A stretch of 64,000 nt of DNA from Phycomyces blakesleeanus NRRL 1555(-) (taxonomy: Eukaryota; Mucoromycota; Mucoromycetes; Mucorales; Phycomycetaceae): positions 748,849 through 812,848 of the forward strand of contig NW_017265152.1 in the NCBI RefSeq assembly GCF_001638985.1, in the 5' to 3' direction. Below are positions 48,922-61,445 of the stretch, piece by piece. The notes beneath the pieces are model-generated. The model did no database searches. It was not told the DNA's origin and saw only the letters and a list, made by a program, of their open reading frames with translations. Each line of letters begins with the position of its first letter. The stretch's first letter is position 1. The translations under genes and the position numbers were made by a program.

Positions 48922-50277
48922 ACATAGCATCTGAAATGGCAAATCATGGAAAGGTGGCTAGTATGAGATTCTATGGTGACGACAATGATAAAATGGAGCT
49001 TTCAGAAGAAGTGTCAAGTACACTAGGAAAAGTCACAACAAAGTCATACCCCTTTTCTTTCGATAAAGTTTTCCCACCCGAGAGTACCCAAGAAGAATGT
49101 TTTGAAGAGATATCACAACTGGTACAATCGGCTCTTGATGGCTATAATGTTTGTATTTTTGCGTAAGTTTACATTTATGTGTGTGCATACAATACATTTG
49201 GATTTGCTTGAGTAACTTATTTAGCTATGTATGTATGTACTTAGATATGGGCAAACAGGAAGTGGAAAAGTAAGTTCTTACTGTGAATGAGATTGATAAC
49301 CAGTAGATACCGACCTAAGCTGTGCCTTTAGACATACACTATGGAAGGCCCACCTGGTGCTGGCAAAGGCATGATTCCAAGGGCAGTTCAACAAATTTAT
49401 CAGGTGGCCCAGCAACTTAATGAAAGTAATTGGCATTACACTATGGAAGGACAGTTTATGGAGATCTACAATGAAACAGTTCATGATCTTCTTGGCGACT
49501 GTTCAAATTACGGCAAGATTAAACATGATATTCGACATGAGAAATCTGGAAAGACTGTGATTACAGACATGACGAGTGGTATGAAAAATCGAATTTTTCT
49601 AGTTTGACAAATAGTATCAAAGATTTTAATATTTATACTGCTCCAATTATAGTTCTCTTGGACTCTCCTGCGCGTGTCAATACCATGCTTCGGAAAGCTA
49701 GTCAGAATAGAGCCACTGGAGCGACAAATATGAATGAAAGATCATCACGTAGCCACAGTGTATTTATGCTACGATTAAATGGTGACAATCCAGTAACAGG
49801 CGAACGGACTACTGGTGTATTGAACCTGATTGACTTGGCAGGGTCAGAACGTCTAGCTATGTCTGGATCGACAGGCAATCGCTTGAAAGAAACACAGGCA
49901 ATCAACAAAAGTCTGAGTTGCCTAGGTGATGTAATCTCTGCCTTATTAAACAACAAGGAAGGTGGTCATATCCCTTACAGAAATTCAAAACTTACATATC
50001 TTTTGCAAAATTCTCTCGGTAAGATCAACAAAAGGAAATTTAGAGAGAAAGTTTAACTAACTTGGAATAATTATAGGTGGAAACAGTAAGACTCTAATGT
50101 TTGTCAATATCTCTCCTTTATCCGAACACTTTAACGAGACGCTTTGTTCCCTGAGATTTGCTACAAAAGTATGTTATCAAAAGGAGCATCTTTGTCCGTA
50201 TAGATGTGTAAATTAACTGCTATTTTATCTAGGTAAACTCATGTCGAATTGGTACAGCAAGACGATTGACTCGGTAA
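47371..50277 (+). CDS. Kinesin-14 (C-terminal motor, Kar3/Ncd type)
   Basis: Twelve exons (47371-47709, 47806-47854, 47942-48051, 48160-48360, 48433-48507, 48602-48797, 48928-49162, 49245-49269, 49332-49578, 49653-50018, 50077-50168, 50233-50277) keep frame and give 659 aa. A basic, Ser/Thr-rich tail (1-113), a likely microtubule-binding site, is followed by a coiled coil (about 130-305) and the kinesin-14 neck [14 protein letters not shown]. The motor has P-loop YGQTGSGKT (403-411), switch [11 protein letters not shown] (518-527), switch [10 protein letters not shown] (551-558) and [20 protein letters not shown]. The C-terminal motor and neck type mark it as a minus-end-directed kinesin-14 acting on the spindle. 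The acceptor of exon 3 could be 3 nt downstream. Exon 8 is only 25 nt. Confidence 0.93.
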
Positions 50278-50771
50278 AGGAAGAAAATAAAAATAAAAAT
50301 AAAAAGGAAGAAAGGAGAAATAGAAAGCAAAACGGCAGTGTGCTGTTTATACAGGGTTGATACACCATTGCTTCATTCCCTTTCTTTTGATTACAAGTCA
50401 AACACATATTTATGGACATTTTTTTTTCAATATTCACGCCTTTTTATAATATAATCTCTGAAAAAAAAATGAAGTATCAAGTTTACATGTCAAGATTCAA
50501 TTTTAAATATATATTTAAAAACTTAATTGAAAATACACGCGCTTTAGACAAGACAAGACAAGACAAGACAAGACATGAATTAAACAATAGACAATATAGA
50601 AATATGGCCCATAATATTTATTTTGACAGTTAAAAGTATCCCAAAAGGGTTCCTTTTAATTTATTTATATATCTGTCTTGGTAAGCATCAAACACTACTG
50701 GGCTTAACAAAAAGGAAAGCCAAGTGTTCGGCATAAGCTACCCCCAGTCACATCCTTCTCTTTCTTTTCTA
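50278..50771. other. Intergenic region between kinesin-14 and UBA4
   Basis: AT-rich, with an ACAAG/AGACA pentamer run at about 50546-50575. It presumably holds the kinesin 3' UTR and the UBA4 promoter. No gene was seen. Confidence 0.45.
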
Positions 50772-51708
50772 ATGACCTCTCTTGCTGAAGAAAACGCACG
50801 ACTTCGAAAGCGCATCGCAGAGCTTGAGGCACAACTTGGCCCTGCCCCTCAATCTGCAAAAGGATCCTTCAAGAAAGTAGATGCACTCTCTAAAGAAGAG
50901 ATCTTGCGTTTCGGTCGGCAATTGATCCTTCCCGACTTTGGAATCGCAAGCAAGTTTATTTAGCACATGAATGATTAGAATGATTGTGGATTAACAAAAC
51001 TCCTTTTTTTTAGAGCAACTCAAACTGCGCAATACAACAATTCTTGTTGTTGGGGCTGGCGGTCTTGGCGCTCCTGCTATTCTTTATCTTGGGGCAAATG
51101 GTGTTGGTCGACTCGGAATTGCTGATCCTGACACAGTAGCTGTCAACAATTTACATCGTCAGGTGATCCACACCGAGGCAAGCACAGACACCAGCAAAGC
51201 AGAATCTGCTATGCGAGCTGTACACGCGTAAGATGAATGATATACATATACATAAGAACGAATCATAGAAAATGTCTTTTTTTTCTGGTTTTTTTTGGGG
51301 TTACTGAATCTTTTATACATTAAGGATTGATTCCACATGTGAGGTTGTAACCTATCCATTTGCTCTTACGAGTGAAAACGCGTTGGAAATTATCCGAGAG
51401 TATGACATTGTCATAGACGCGACCGACAATATCGGGGCTCGTTACCTATTGAGTGATGCTTGTGTATTGGCCAACAAACCTTTGGTATCTGGAAGTGCTC
51501 TTCGTATGGATGGCCAGGTAAAGTTGATTTACATGAAAAACATCCTCCAAGCTCTTGGAAATTCATTACAATCATAGTTGACAGTGTATCACCATAACAA
51601 CGGACCTTGTTATCGTTGTCTACACCCCGTACCACCACCTATCGATACTGTGTCCAAATGTGTTGAAAGCGGGGTGCTTGGCGTGAGTAAGTGAAGTAGT
51701 AATAAGAA

Positions 51709-51740
<32 letters not shown>

Positions 51741-52744
51741 TTCTGTTTTTCTTAAAAGTATTTTCCCGATGAGATTAAGCCAAAAGAGAGATCGATAGAA
51801 ATCGAAAGAAATCCAATCCAATAAGAATTGTCAAAATACGATTTATAAAAATCCCTTCTGATGTGTTTTTTTTTTCTTTTTTCTTTTGACAAATTTTGAC
51901 TAGTTCCTGGTGTCATTGGTACACTTCAAGCACTAGAGGCTATTAAAGTAGCCGTAGGACTGCACAGTAAGTTCTGGGAAATATAATAAACCCTCGTGTC
52001 TGTACAAGAAGTTTAGCTTACCCAACGTTAAAACCTTACTACTAGATGATGATCCTAGTTTTCTTATATTCAGTGGTTTAACTACACCGATGTTCAGAAC
52101 CATGAAACTCAGAGGGCGCAAGAAAGATTGTATTGCCTGTGGAGATAACCCAAGTCTCACAGATCTGATAGACTATGCTGAATTCTGTGGCACTGCTGAC
52201 TCTGACAAGGTAAAACTGTGGTAGTGATGAGATCAATAAGACGAACCAATCAATGTTGATTATAGTCCCCCTTTTTTATTTTTATTTTTTTATTTATATT
52301 TTATATATGGATTAGAGCCAGGATCTATTCTTACTTGCACCTCACGAACGTATCAAAGCGTGTGAGTACGATGCTCATGTTCGGCAGCAAAAGCCTAGTC
52401 TGTTATTAGATGTTAGACCGCCTGTCCAATATGACATCTGCCGGCTGCCAGAAAGTCATAGTGTGCCCATTGATGAATTCGAGAACAAAATCATGGACAT
52501 TAAGAAATCCATGTCCGAGCTGGACGTTGCGGGTGATCAAGGTAGATAATTTCCCGGATTGTGTACAGAGATAACTTATACAGTAACCCCTTTATGTATA
52601 GTATTCGTTGTCTGTCGCCTTGGAAACGACTCGCAGCTGGCTGTGCGTCTTTTGGAGAAACATGGGATTAAGGGTGCACGTGATTTAGTTGGTGGGCTTT
52701 ACAGCTGGTCCATGAACGTGGATCCTTCGTTTCCTATCTATTAG
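50772..52744 (+). CDS. UBA4: Adenylyltransferase and sulfurtransferase Uba4/MOCS3
   Basis: Eight exons (50772-50949, 51014-51227, 51325-51517, 51578-51686, 51904-51966, 52046-52209, 52316-52541, 52602-52744) give 429 aa, close to yeast Uba4 (440). A short N-terminal coiled coil ([16 protein letters not shown]) precedes an E1-like adenylation domain with GAGGLG (73-78) and NNLHRQ. Zinc cysteines are C206/C209 and C281/C284, and the conserved E1 cysteine is C223 in KCVESGVLG. The C-terminal rhodanese domain carries the persulfide cysteine C387 in [12 protein letters not shown]. The enzyme adenylates and thiocarboxylates Ur­m1 for 2-thiolation of tRNA wobble U34 and for protein urmylation in the cytosol; MOCS3-type proteins also serve MoaD-like carriers. 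The first intron uses a GC donor (GCAAGT). Confidence 0.95.
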
Positions 52745-53525
52745 CAAAAAGGGCACTATGTACATTTTTATTTTTCAGTGTAACTCTAGTCGTAAGATAC
52801 AAAACAACGTTTTAGGCAAAACAAAAAAAAAAGATTCTTTTTTGTACCAGCGGTGGTTTGATGTTCTAGTTTGGGTTTTTGCTACCTTATCTTTTTTGAG
52901 ACGCCCCGAGGCTTTGAATGATCAAACGCGGGTATTGAATGAACGTGGGAAATTTTGTTCGAAATAAGGATATGTTGGAAGAGCTTCTTGGGTAGATCTA
53001 CAAAAAAAATCCCAAAGTATATAAACTCTTTATGAGTATCGTACCCTTGTTAAGTTTATACATAAGCGGCTTTATGCAAAGAGGTATACAAGCAATAACA
53101 CGTAACCGCGCTTGTACAATCGCTAGCCTTAACTGACTAGAGAGAAAAGTAAACCTTATATCAAATACTGTGTACAAACAGGCTGTCAAATAGGTCACTT
53201 TTGCTCAAAAGTCATTTTGATTGGTTCTCTCGTGCGAAAAACTCAAAGATGGCAAGTATGGATGTTTTGGCAGGAAAATGAGCAATTTGAACAACAAAAA
53301 TTGTTATTGTTATTATTATTAAATTGAAACTTATTATTTACTGCTAATATTTAAATTTATTATTATTATTATTTTACGCAAGTGTTCTAACAGACCAAAA
53401 ATTGCTATATAATCTTTATTTTTATTATTTTTTTTTTTTTTGGATACTTATTTAAAGCAACACCTTATCAACAGCCTAATCACCTTTTTCCTTCTTCTTC
53501 TTTCTTTCTTTCTTAAAAACCTACA
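52745..53525. other. Intergenic region between UBA4 and PUT1
   Basis: No exon was recognised. Contains ATT-rich tracts near 53300-53370, a T run near 53428-53440, and a CTT-rich pyrimidine tract (about 53487-53515) just before the PUT1 start, which is probably promoter or leader. Confidence 0.45.
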
Positions 53526-55409
53526 ATGTATCGCTCTATCTATCGTCGTGTGCCTGCTCTAGCCGGGATTCGGCCTGGACTGCCAGCCCAGCGTCTGTTC
53601 TCTACCAAACCACCTCTACCGCAACTTCGTGCAGCATTCAAGCCAATCTCTACAGCTGTTGCCTTAACAACGGCCGCCTCGCTCCTTTACTTAACCAAGC
53701 CTGCTATAGAAGCCGAAGCCAGTGGTCCCATGGTATCAAACACTCCAGCATCTACAACGATCGCGGAACTCTTGGATGACCAGAGCCGTACGGTGATGCA
53801 AGCCAAATCAAACTCGGAACTTGTTCTGGCCTTGTTTGTGTACAAATTATGTTCATTTACCTGGCTTGTTGAGGCCGCTCCTCAAATGATTGAGTTCGCC
53901 GAGAAGGTTGGCTTGGAGACTCCTGTTTACTATGTGATCCGCAATACTTTCTTCCGACATTTCTGTGGAGGAGAAAATCCAGAAGAATGTCTTGAACCAA
54001 TGAGTCGCTTATCTCGGTCTGGTATCGATTGTATTTTCGATTTGAGTGTGGAAGCAGATCTTGCCGATGGCAGTCCCTCGCAGGAGCAGCAAGACGCCAT
54101 GGCTGAAAAAATTACTCGTATGACCGAGCATTCAATCCGAACAGCAAGTCAGGGGAATTCCGTTGCTGGTGCGTTTGCAGCAATCAAGATCACTGCTTTT
54201 GGCGCCCCGGCCCTTCTCCTGCGTCTCAACCAAGCCATTGCCAGCCTTCAGCTGTCCTTTCAAGACCACCAGAAACTTGGAAAGGTTGATGCCGACGGTG
54301 TCGAGGCAATTATTAATAAGCTTTTGCCTACCGATTCTGAGGAACACAAGATCATGCGTACTCAGGTGGTCCAGCGTCTGCGCCAAGAGAAGCTCAGTCT
54401 CGATCGGATAGAATTTACAAAACTGTTCGACATCCAGGGGCCTTATCGCGACATATGGTGGAAGGCACAACCAGGGGAAGGGCTTTTGGACGCGGAGGAG
54501 TTGGAAGCTTATGACCGTATGATTGCACGTCTAGAGCGAGTTTGTAGCTTGGGACAAGAACTCAAGACAGGAATCATGGTTGACGCCGAGCAGTCTTATT
54601 TCCAGGAAGCTATTGACTATATTGCTATGAACCTCCAAGAGAAATATAATAAGCGTACACTTGAGGATAATAGTGGGCCCGTTGTCTTCAATACATATCA
54701 AATGTACACCAAGTCCGCACAGGGAAAGCTTGAGTTGGATGTGGAGCGTGCAGGTCGCAACAATTTTACCTTTGCTGCTAAACTGGTTCGCGGTGCTTAC
54801 ATGGTGTCTGAACGCAAGGTAAAACAAAACAAAAAAAAACCCCCTAGAAAATAAAATAAAATAAGCTAATAAGAATTTCCTTCTATTTTTCTCTTCTATT
54901 TCTAGCGCGCACAACAGCTTAATTATCCTTCACCTATTCATGATTCACTCGAGGACACCCACGCATCTTACAATGGTGGTATTACCTTTTTGCTCTCAAA
55001 GTTACAGGTCTTCCAAGAGACCACAGGAGAACCAGTCCAGGCCTCAAACTCCCCTGTCGTATTTATGGTTGCATCACACAACAGAGACTCTGTTATTTTG
55101 ACGATCCAGGAAATGGAAAAAAATAATGTATCTCGCCATGCAGGTGTGGTCCATTTTGGTCAGCTTTTTGGCATGCAGGATCCTATCTCATACACCCTCG
55201 GCCGTCACGGATACTCTATTTATAAGTACCTTCCTTATGGCGCAATTCATGAAGTCATTCCTTACCTCTTGCGCCGTGCTCAAGAAAACTCGGCTGTTCT
55301 CGGTGGAGTAACCAAAGAGCGTGCTCTCATGGCCGCTGAACTCAAGGATCGTTTGGTTGGAAATAATATTTCACGCAAGCCAACTGTACCTAGAGCATCT
55401 ACAGCTTAG
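53526..55409 (+). CDS. PUT1: Proline dehydrogenase, mitochondrial (Put1/PRODH)
   Basis: Two exons (53526-54818, 54906-55409) give 598 aa. The N terminus (MYRSIYRRVPALAGIRPGLP, then AQRLFST) is basic and amphipathic, a mitochondrial targeting peptide. A hydrophobic patch at about 44-60 may aid inner-membrane association. Family motifs: KLVRGAYM, MVASHNRDS, QLFGMQDPISYTL, YKYLPYG and PYLLRRAQENSAVLGG. The FAD enzyme oxidises proline to pyrroline-5-carboxylate in the matrix and passes electrons to ubiquinone, the first step of proline use as nitrogen and carbon source. The stretch between about 255 and 290 (LGKVDADGVEAII) resembles the EF-hand-like insert of some PRODH proteins. It converges with the gamma-tubulin complex gene, with stop codons 236 bp apart. 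Confidence 0.94.
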
Positions 55410-55442
55410 AATTAAACAAAAGACAAAGAAAAAGACCAAGTA

Positions 55443-55481
<39 letters not shown>

Positions 55482-55644
55482 GTAATCTTAGACCAAGTCC
55501 ATGGCATGGCATGGCATGGCATTTTATTTTATTTTATTTTCATTTTGAATATTCTTTGGATCATTTTATTAGATTCATTTTTTGTACATATATACCTTTA
55601 ATTTTTATTTATATAAAAGAGATAATAAAAATAGGCCCTTTTTT

Positions 55645-58600
55645 TTACACTGTGGTTTCTATTTCATACCATCCTCCTTGACTTAATCGATGCAATAAAT
55701 CCTTTACAAACCCTTCGAGTCCACGCTTGGCCTCTACTTGTTCATGCCAGTCACCAAACACGCCAAGTTTACCTTGATCTTGTAACGAGTTCATCATATT
55801 TCCTAAGCGACCAATACCTTTATCTTCAAGTCGGCGAAGCATCTGTACAAAATGCCAGGCTTGTCTACGGAATACACGGCAAGATGACTTGCATTGATTC
55901 ACCCATTCGTCATCACGCCGGTTTGATTCCAAAAGGTCGACAAATACCAGTATTGACTTGAAAACTTTGCGCAAAAGATTCATGATAGGCTTTTGGTTTT
56001 GTTTGAGAAAGCACTGGAATAGAATGCGATCCAGGATGTGTTCATGGTACTCTCCAAATGTAACGGGGTCCATAGTCCCCAAGGCCTCATCGAGAGGATC
56101 GGAGGTGGGCTCCCCGGTATGAAGACGTTCCAGCCGAGTCATCCATGATTCCCACGTTGCGCCAATAGCCATATCAAATACAAATCCACACAGTGCATTC
56201 ATAAAATGGTTCATCTGAAATCGGACACATCCCAAGGTGTGCAAAAGCTCTTCTGGGTACGGTGACACCAGAGTACAGCGAGGATGTAAGAGGTAAAATG
56301 AACGTTGTGTGGACGCTTGTAAACGTAACAGCGGTAAAAGGAAACTAAACAATCTACCGTATTTCTCAAGCGTTCCAGATGTGATAAAGAGGGAGAGAGG
56401 AGGATATGCTCGATAAGTCATTGAGAGGAAGTCGAGTGCTTCAACCTTACTAGGACGCACCCAGTTGTGGTCTGCCAAAGGCCGTATTGAGAAGCTCACG
56501 AGGTCTTGTAGAGTTTCTAAGCGACCACATTGCGTAATAGACTCTTCAAGCCGAAGCCTATTCGGTAATTGTGCAATACTGTCAATTAGGACAAGACGAA
56601 GGGCCGAATGGAGCTCTGAAGCTCGAGGTGGCCAAGTTTTGTCACGACCAAGATTAAGACCGGTTTGGGTAGTAGATGTAGGTTCGTCTTGAGCAAATAA
56701 GACGCGAGTGATTCCAGAAACAAATGTACCATCGCCAAATAGAAAGAATCGATGCAGGATGTCGAGATGATCCTTGAGACAAAATTTGTGAAGAAGGAGA
56801 GACATAGCAGAAGTGTTTAAGAGTGGACACCAATAGTGTAGGGGTTTGTAGAGACTGATATTAACAATAGTTTCAAGAGTGGGAACAAAAGATGAAGGAC
56901 TGTCTTGGTTTGAACGGTATCCCATCAGACGCTCTAACGTAGTTATAAATTTTCCTTGGGGAAAGGTATCCGATAGGACCGGAATTCGTAGCTCTCGAGG
57001 TTCTTCCATTTTGGTATCATGTAATAGCGCATATTCCAGTGAATATCTTGTCTCGGTATCCAATGGAACGTCAGTCCGACTTGTGGGTAGCTGAGGATTT
57101 TCTACACAGCTTACATTTGTACAAAATCCAAAGTTTTTATTATGATTATTATTATAATAAATATATTTATATATATAATTTTTTAGCTTTATTTCTATTT
57201 ACTTAATATTTTACCTTTGATCTATTACTTGCCATTCCAAAACTACTGGATGAGTATCTCCAATACTACACAGCGAATTTTCTGGTTGAAACTCCTGTAG
57301 TAGTCGTAGTGAATTCCCTGCTCTTAATATTTGGTCCGCCTGCTGTGGATCAATACACCATGGAAAGTTCTGCTCTTTTCTCAACTAGAGGATATATCAT
57401 TTTGTTATAGTTGGTTTGTTTTTAATTCACCATGGTATACAAAAACAAAAATACCTTGTAGCGTCTAACTTCCCCATTTTCTGTGACCGTCATGTTTTCA
57501 ACGACAAAGAATTCATTGTAAGGATCCCACAAAAAAACTTCTTGGCCTACTGCCCATGAATCTCCTGTTTCTTCCATCAATCCCAACCACCGGCTGAGAA
57601 TATCCAGGTAAGGACGGCTAGTCTCGCACAATAGCGCAAGACAGATGTCTTTGTAAAGAGCCGAATTTCCTTGCGTCGAAAAATCAAAGGTCTTAACTTC
57701 ATTTGCCAATAAAGAGAGAAGATCAGGACCAAAAGGAATATAGAAGCCATTATTTCTGATTTCTTGTTGGACAACAAAAGGAGTGTCGTCTCTCAATTTT
57801 TCAAGGCAGCACAAACAGGAAAGGCGCTCGATAACCAACGAGAAGCTGTCAGTAAATTGATGAACTTGAAGAAGACTGATAGTGGGCGGTAAAGATAGGA
57901 TGGCTTGATGGATGTGAAGATGAAGTTCGGCCAGACAGCATCCAAACGACATACCAACCAATCCATATTTACTGATATAGACTTTAATATGTAAGCCAGT
58001 GTATAAGAAGTATTGTCTATATTACGTAAATGTATGTAATTTACCTAGGATTTGCTCTACACATATTGGAAACATCTCCTAGTCTTCGTAATCTCCCTCC
58101 AAAAATCAAGATTACGGAAATAACTCTACACAAAATACATAAAATAAACATTTGATTCAATCTTCAAAAAAAAAATCAAAATTCTCACTAACCCTTCAAG
58201 CTCCCCTGGACTAACACCCAGTAAACGAAGATGTGGTACACGCGATTGGAATGTGTTTGTAGAAGAATCCCATCTAAAGCACGCAGAAGGAGACCCAGTT
58301 AATGCTTCTACTAGACACTATAAAGCATGTAAGTAATTAAGTTACTGAACTAAATGGATTGAAACAATACCTTGACTAGGTGGTATTCTTTGACGATAAG
58401 AGACGTAGATGTGTCTTTGATTAAGCTACAATAGTAATAATAATAAGTAAAAACATAATAATAGAGTAAAAAAAAAAGACTTTAAAAAGAACAGGTATGG
58501 GTAGATTATAATTATTACCTTGTCATTGCAGGTTCATTAACGCTTAGTGGTGCTTCTGTTAAGAATGCTGTACCAATGCCTTGATTGGTTAATGATTCAC

Positions 58601-58931
58601 GAGTATATGTTGTTGGTTGGCTCAGCCTCTCCCATGAGAGAGCATATGATGGTAAGGGAGGTAACTCTGTAGTCCAGATATCGTCTTCTGAAAGGTCAGA
58701 CTGGTTTTGTTCGTCAGTTGTATCGGATGGAGGCGGTTTTGATTGAGATTGATTTTGATCACACGTGCGATCAAGGGCTTGATCTATCACAGAAAATGGT
58801 TGTCTAGGTAGAGGAGGCAAAAGAAAAGGACTTTCTGTGCACCACATCGATGGAGGACATAGTGGCTCGCAATAGTCGGCATGGTAACGGGTGGCATCTG
58901 GTGCATCTCCATCCAGACTGAATCGTAGCAT
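55645..58931 (-). CDS. Gamma-tubulin complex component (Spc97/Spc98 family, possibly GCP5/6-type)
   Basis: Seven exons, complement(55645-57109, 57215-57384, 57455-57971, 58045-58125, 58193-58317, 58371-58425, 58519-58931), give 941 aa. The N-terminal 140 residues are Pro/Ser/Asp-rich. GRIP1-like features follow: CLVEALTGSPSACFRWD, HLRLLGVSP, SRPYLDILSRWLGLMEETGD then DPYNEFFV, and ILRAGNSLRLLQEF. GRIP2 has SLYKPLHYWCPLLNTSAMSL, HLDILHRFFLFGDGTFVSG and FQMNHFMNALCGFVFD. The family nucleates microtubules from gamma-tubulin at spindle pole bodies. Length and divergence suggest a GCP5/6-like rather than a core GCP2/3 protein, but this is not certain. The acceptor at 57110 was preferred over the AG 8 nt further because only it keeps frame. 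The start is the first ATG, MLRFSLDGDAP. Confidence 0.88.
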
Positions 58932-61445
58932 GATGCAGCATGATCCGGTGTACCTCAAAAGGTTTCTTTGTCTAGAATAACAAGCATTACCAGGCGCTCT
59001 TTTAAAACCCGGGAATGCTACCTAGCAAAGGTTATTGGTTTGCGTGATTTACGTTTTGCAAAAGAAAAGAAAAGCAAATTGGTGTACTCTGAGCAAAGGA
59101 AAGTAATCGAACACAATTAGGAAGAGGATGGAGATATATAAGATAAAATAAAATAATCCAGCGTATACATATATAATACTGTATAGTTTATGCTTACAAC
59201 ACTTACAAGATAAAGACATGAATACCAAGTCAGCGAGATTTGGGTTAAAAGCTTCAATTTCAAAAGTCTAACAACCAATATTACCCGCACTTATCAATTT
59301 AAAGCAAAAAAGAAACTCCCACTCAAGGTACATACTTGAGGTAGTCTAATGAATAGATAAACTATAGACATTTAGTAGCAAATTATTCTATCTATCTACT
59401 GCTGATAAGATTGACAAAAAGTTTAGAGAGTTATAGACTGCATTGACGGTTCCTTGCTCTTTAGAGAAGTAATATCATTTGACACCCCATGTATCTTCCT
59501 GGCAGGGAATTCATAATCACCCCACAGATTCTCAAATAGATTTAGCCAAGGGTAAATTGTTATATATGTGGTACTCGCAGACTGTGTTTATGGAGAGTTT
59601 GGTCGATTGCACAAGGAAATAAAGGAAACTAGTTGATCTATGAATTGTATAGTTTACAAGAATTCTTTCTTAAAAAAACGCTAGAGAAATAAGCACCTGA
59701 TTTTATTACGACAAGATTTTGTGATTATGTAGACAGAAAATGAGACGTGTACCTCCTCTTTTTTTTTCACTCAAGTATTTTAACTTGCATTATTCTTTAT
59801 TGTGGGGTTCAGGAACCAGAAAATGAAAATTTGACCGATTTATATGTAGATAAATAAATAGCTGTTAATCTATGATAAAAAAAATATGAGGTGAACAGAT
59901 CAAAAAGATTAAACAAAAAATAAATAATCAAATTAATTTCTATCTGTCTGCATCGACTATTACCCTGAGATACGTACTTTCTACTTCAGAATGCCTTGTC
60001 GAATGACTACTTTATGAAAAATTGCTATTAGATCTACCCCAGATAAATTGCTGGTACAACTGATGAACTTTCACAGTCGTAAAATTTATAGAACGAGCAA
60101 GAGCTTATCCGAAACTCTAACAACAATATGTTTTCATTTAAGCCAAGCAGAAAATCAACCCTTTTTTTTCCTGCGTTGCGAGTTTCTAAAGCTTGTTTTT
60201 TCTCTTTTATCAAAGTATATGCCTTTAGTGATTCAGTTTTTGGTTTTTTTCCTTTAAAAAAACACGAAGTCTTCCGACTACAGTTGTAACTTGCAGATGC
60301 TTGTAGAATACCTATATATATATATTAGAGCCATTATCGCAGGCCTTCTTACGAGTGCTACTCAACATTTTTGAATATCCTGCTCAAGATAAACTTTTGA
60401 ATTGCTAAAGGCTCCTCCAGAATTAGTAAAAAATAATCAATGGGTTTAAGTCTATGTAATAGGCTTATATATATATTATATTTTGTTATGATCAATGATT
60501 CTATTTATTAACCTTTTACTAAGACAATAACTTGCTTAAAGGTATTGATATATAAGAAATCTACGTAGTAATAAAAGAAGGAGAAGGAGAAGAAAAATAT
60601 AAAGGTTTAGAAAATATGATTTTTTCAATGTAATCTGGATTAGCTTATAGTGCAGAACTGTATAAAAATCAAAGGACTTCTCTGTAAATGCTCCACATTT
60701 TGGCAAAAGGATAATAATTCCGCTAAGAATATGACGACCAACGTTATAGTCATGTAGCAAGTTAACAATAAACTATACATCTTTGAAAGGTCAATTAATC
60801 GCTGAAACCTACACAGTTTCGTATTTCTTATAAGCTTAGATGATTAACAAGTAGGAAGACTGGATTTTTTGTTTGAATCTTTCTTTTCCAAAAAAGGTAA
60901 GCAGAATATTTGAAAATTCAAATTTGATTCATAGAAAAAGGTTAACAAATTTCTAAACTTAAAGCAGATATATATATATATATATATATATGCTGTATAA
61001 AGTGAATTGCGCGCGATAATAAGGTTTGTACAGACCCCTTGATTACCTTAATTAAAACGTATAAATAATCGCCAAAGTAACTTCTATATAATATATTTTT
61101 CCCTATTCTTTTGGTTATGTGGAAGTAATTACTGATACCAACAATTCTTCAGTATTAATGGGACCACTCGTAATTCTCTTTCGTGCATTCCAAAAATGAA
61201 AATGAAAATGAAAATGAAAGCGGATCACTTTCTTCTTCTTAAGGTATATGAGATAAATAAAGAAGCCAGTATAAGCTCTTTTTCCTCCTTCTCCTCCTCT
61301 CTTGTGCATTTTGTTGATGTTGTTGTATAAGCTCATGCTGCAAAACATTATCACACACACACACAGGTATGTATACAAGTAAATAAATCAAAGATATTCA
61401 ACTTTTAAGGTGTAATATGGTATTATAAAGTTGTACATCCACCAT
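58932..61445. other. AT-rich intergenic region, no gene seen
   Basis: Upstream of the gamma-tubulin complex gene and downstream of the Abp2-like gene. Contains TA runs (60318-60328, 60970-60992), a GAAAAT hexamer tract near 61197-61218 and a CA run near 61350-61365. Open frames here are short and low-complexity. Confidence 0.45.
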
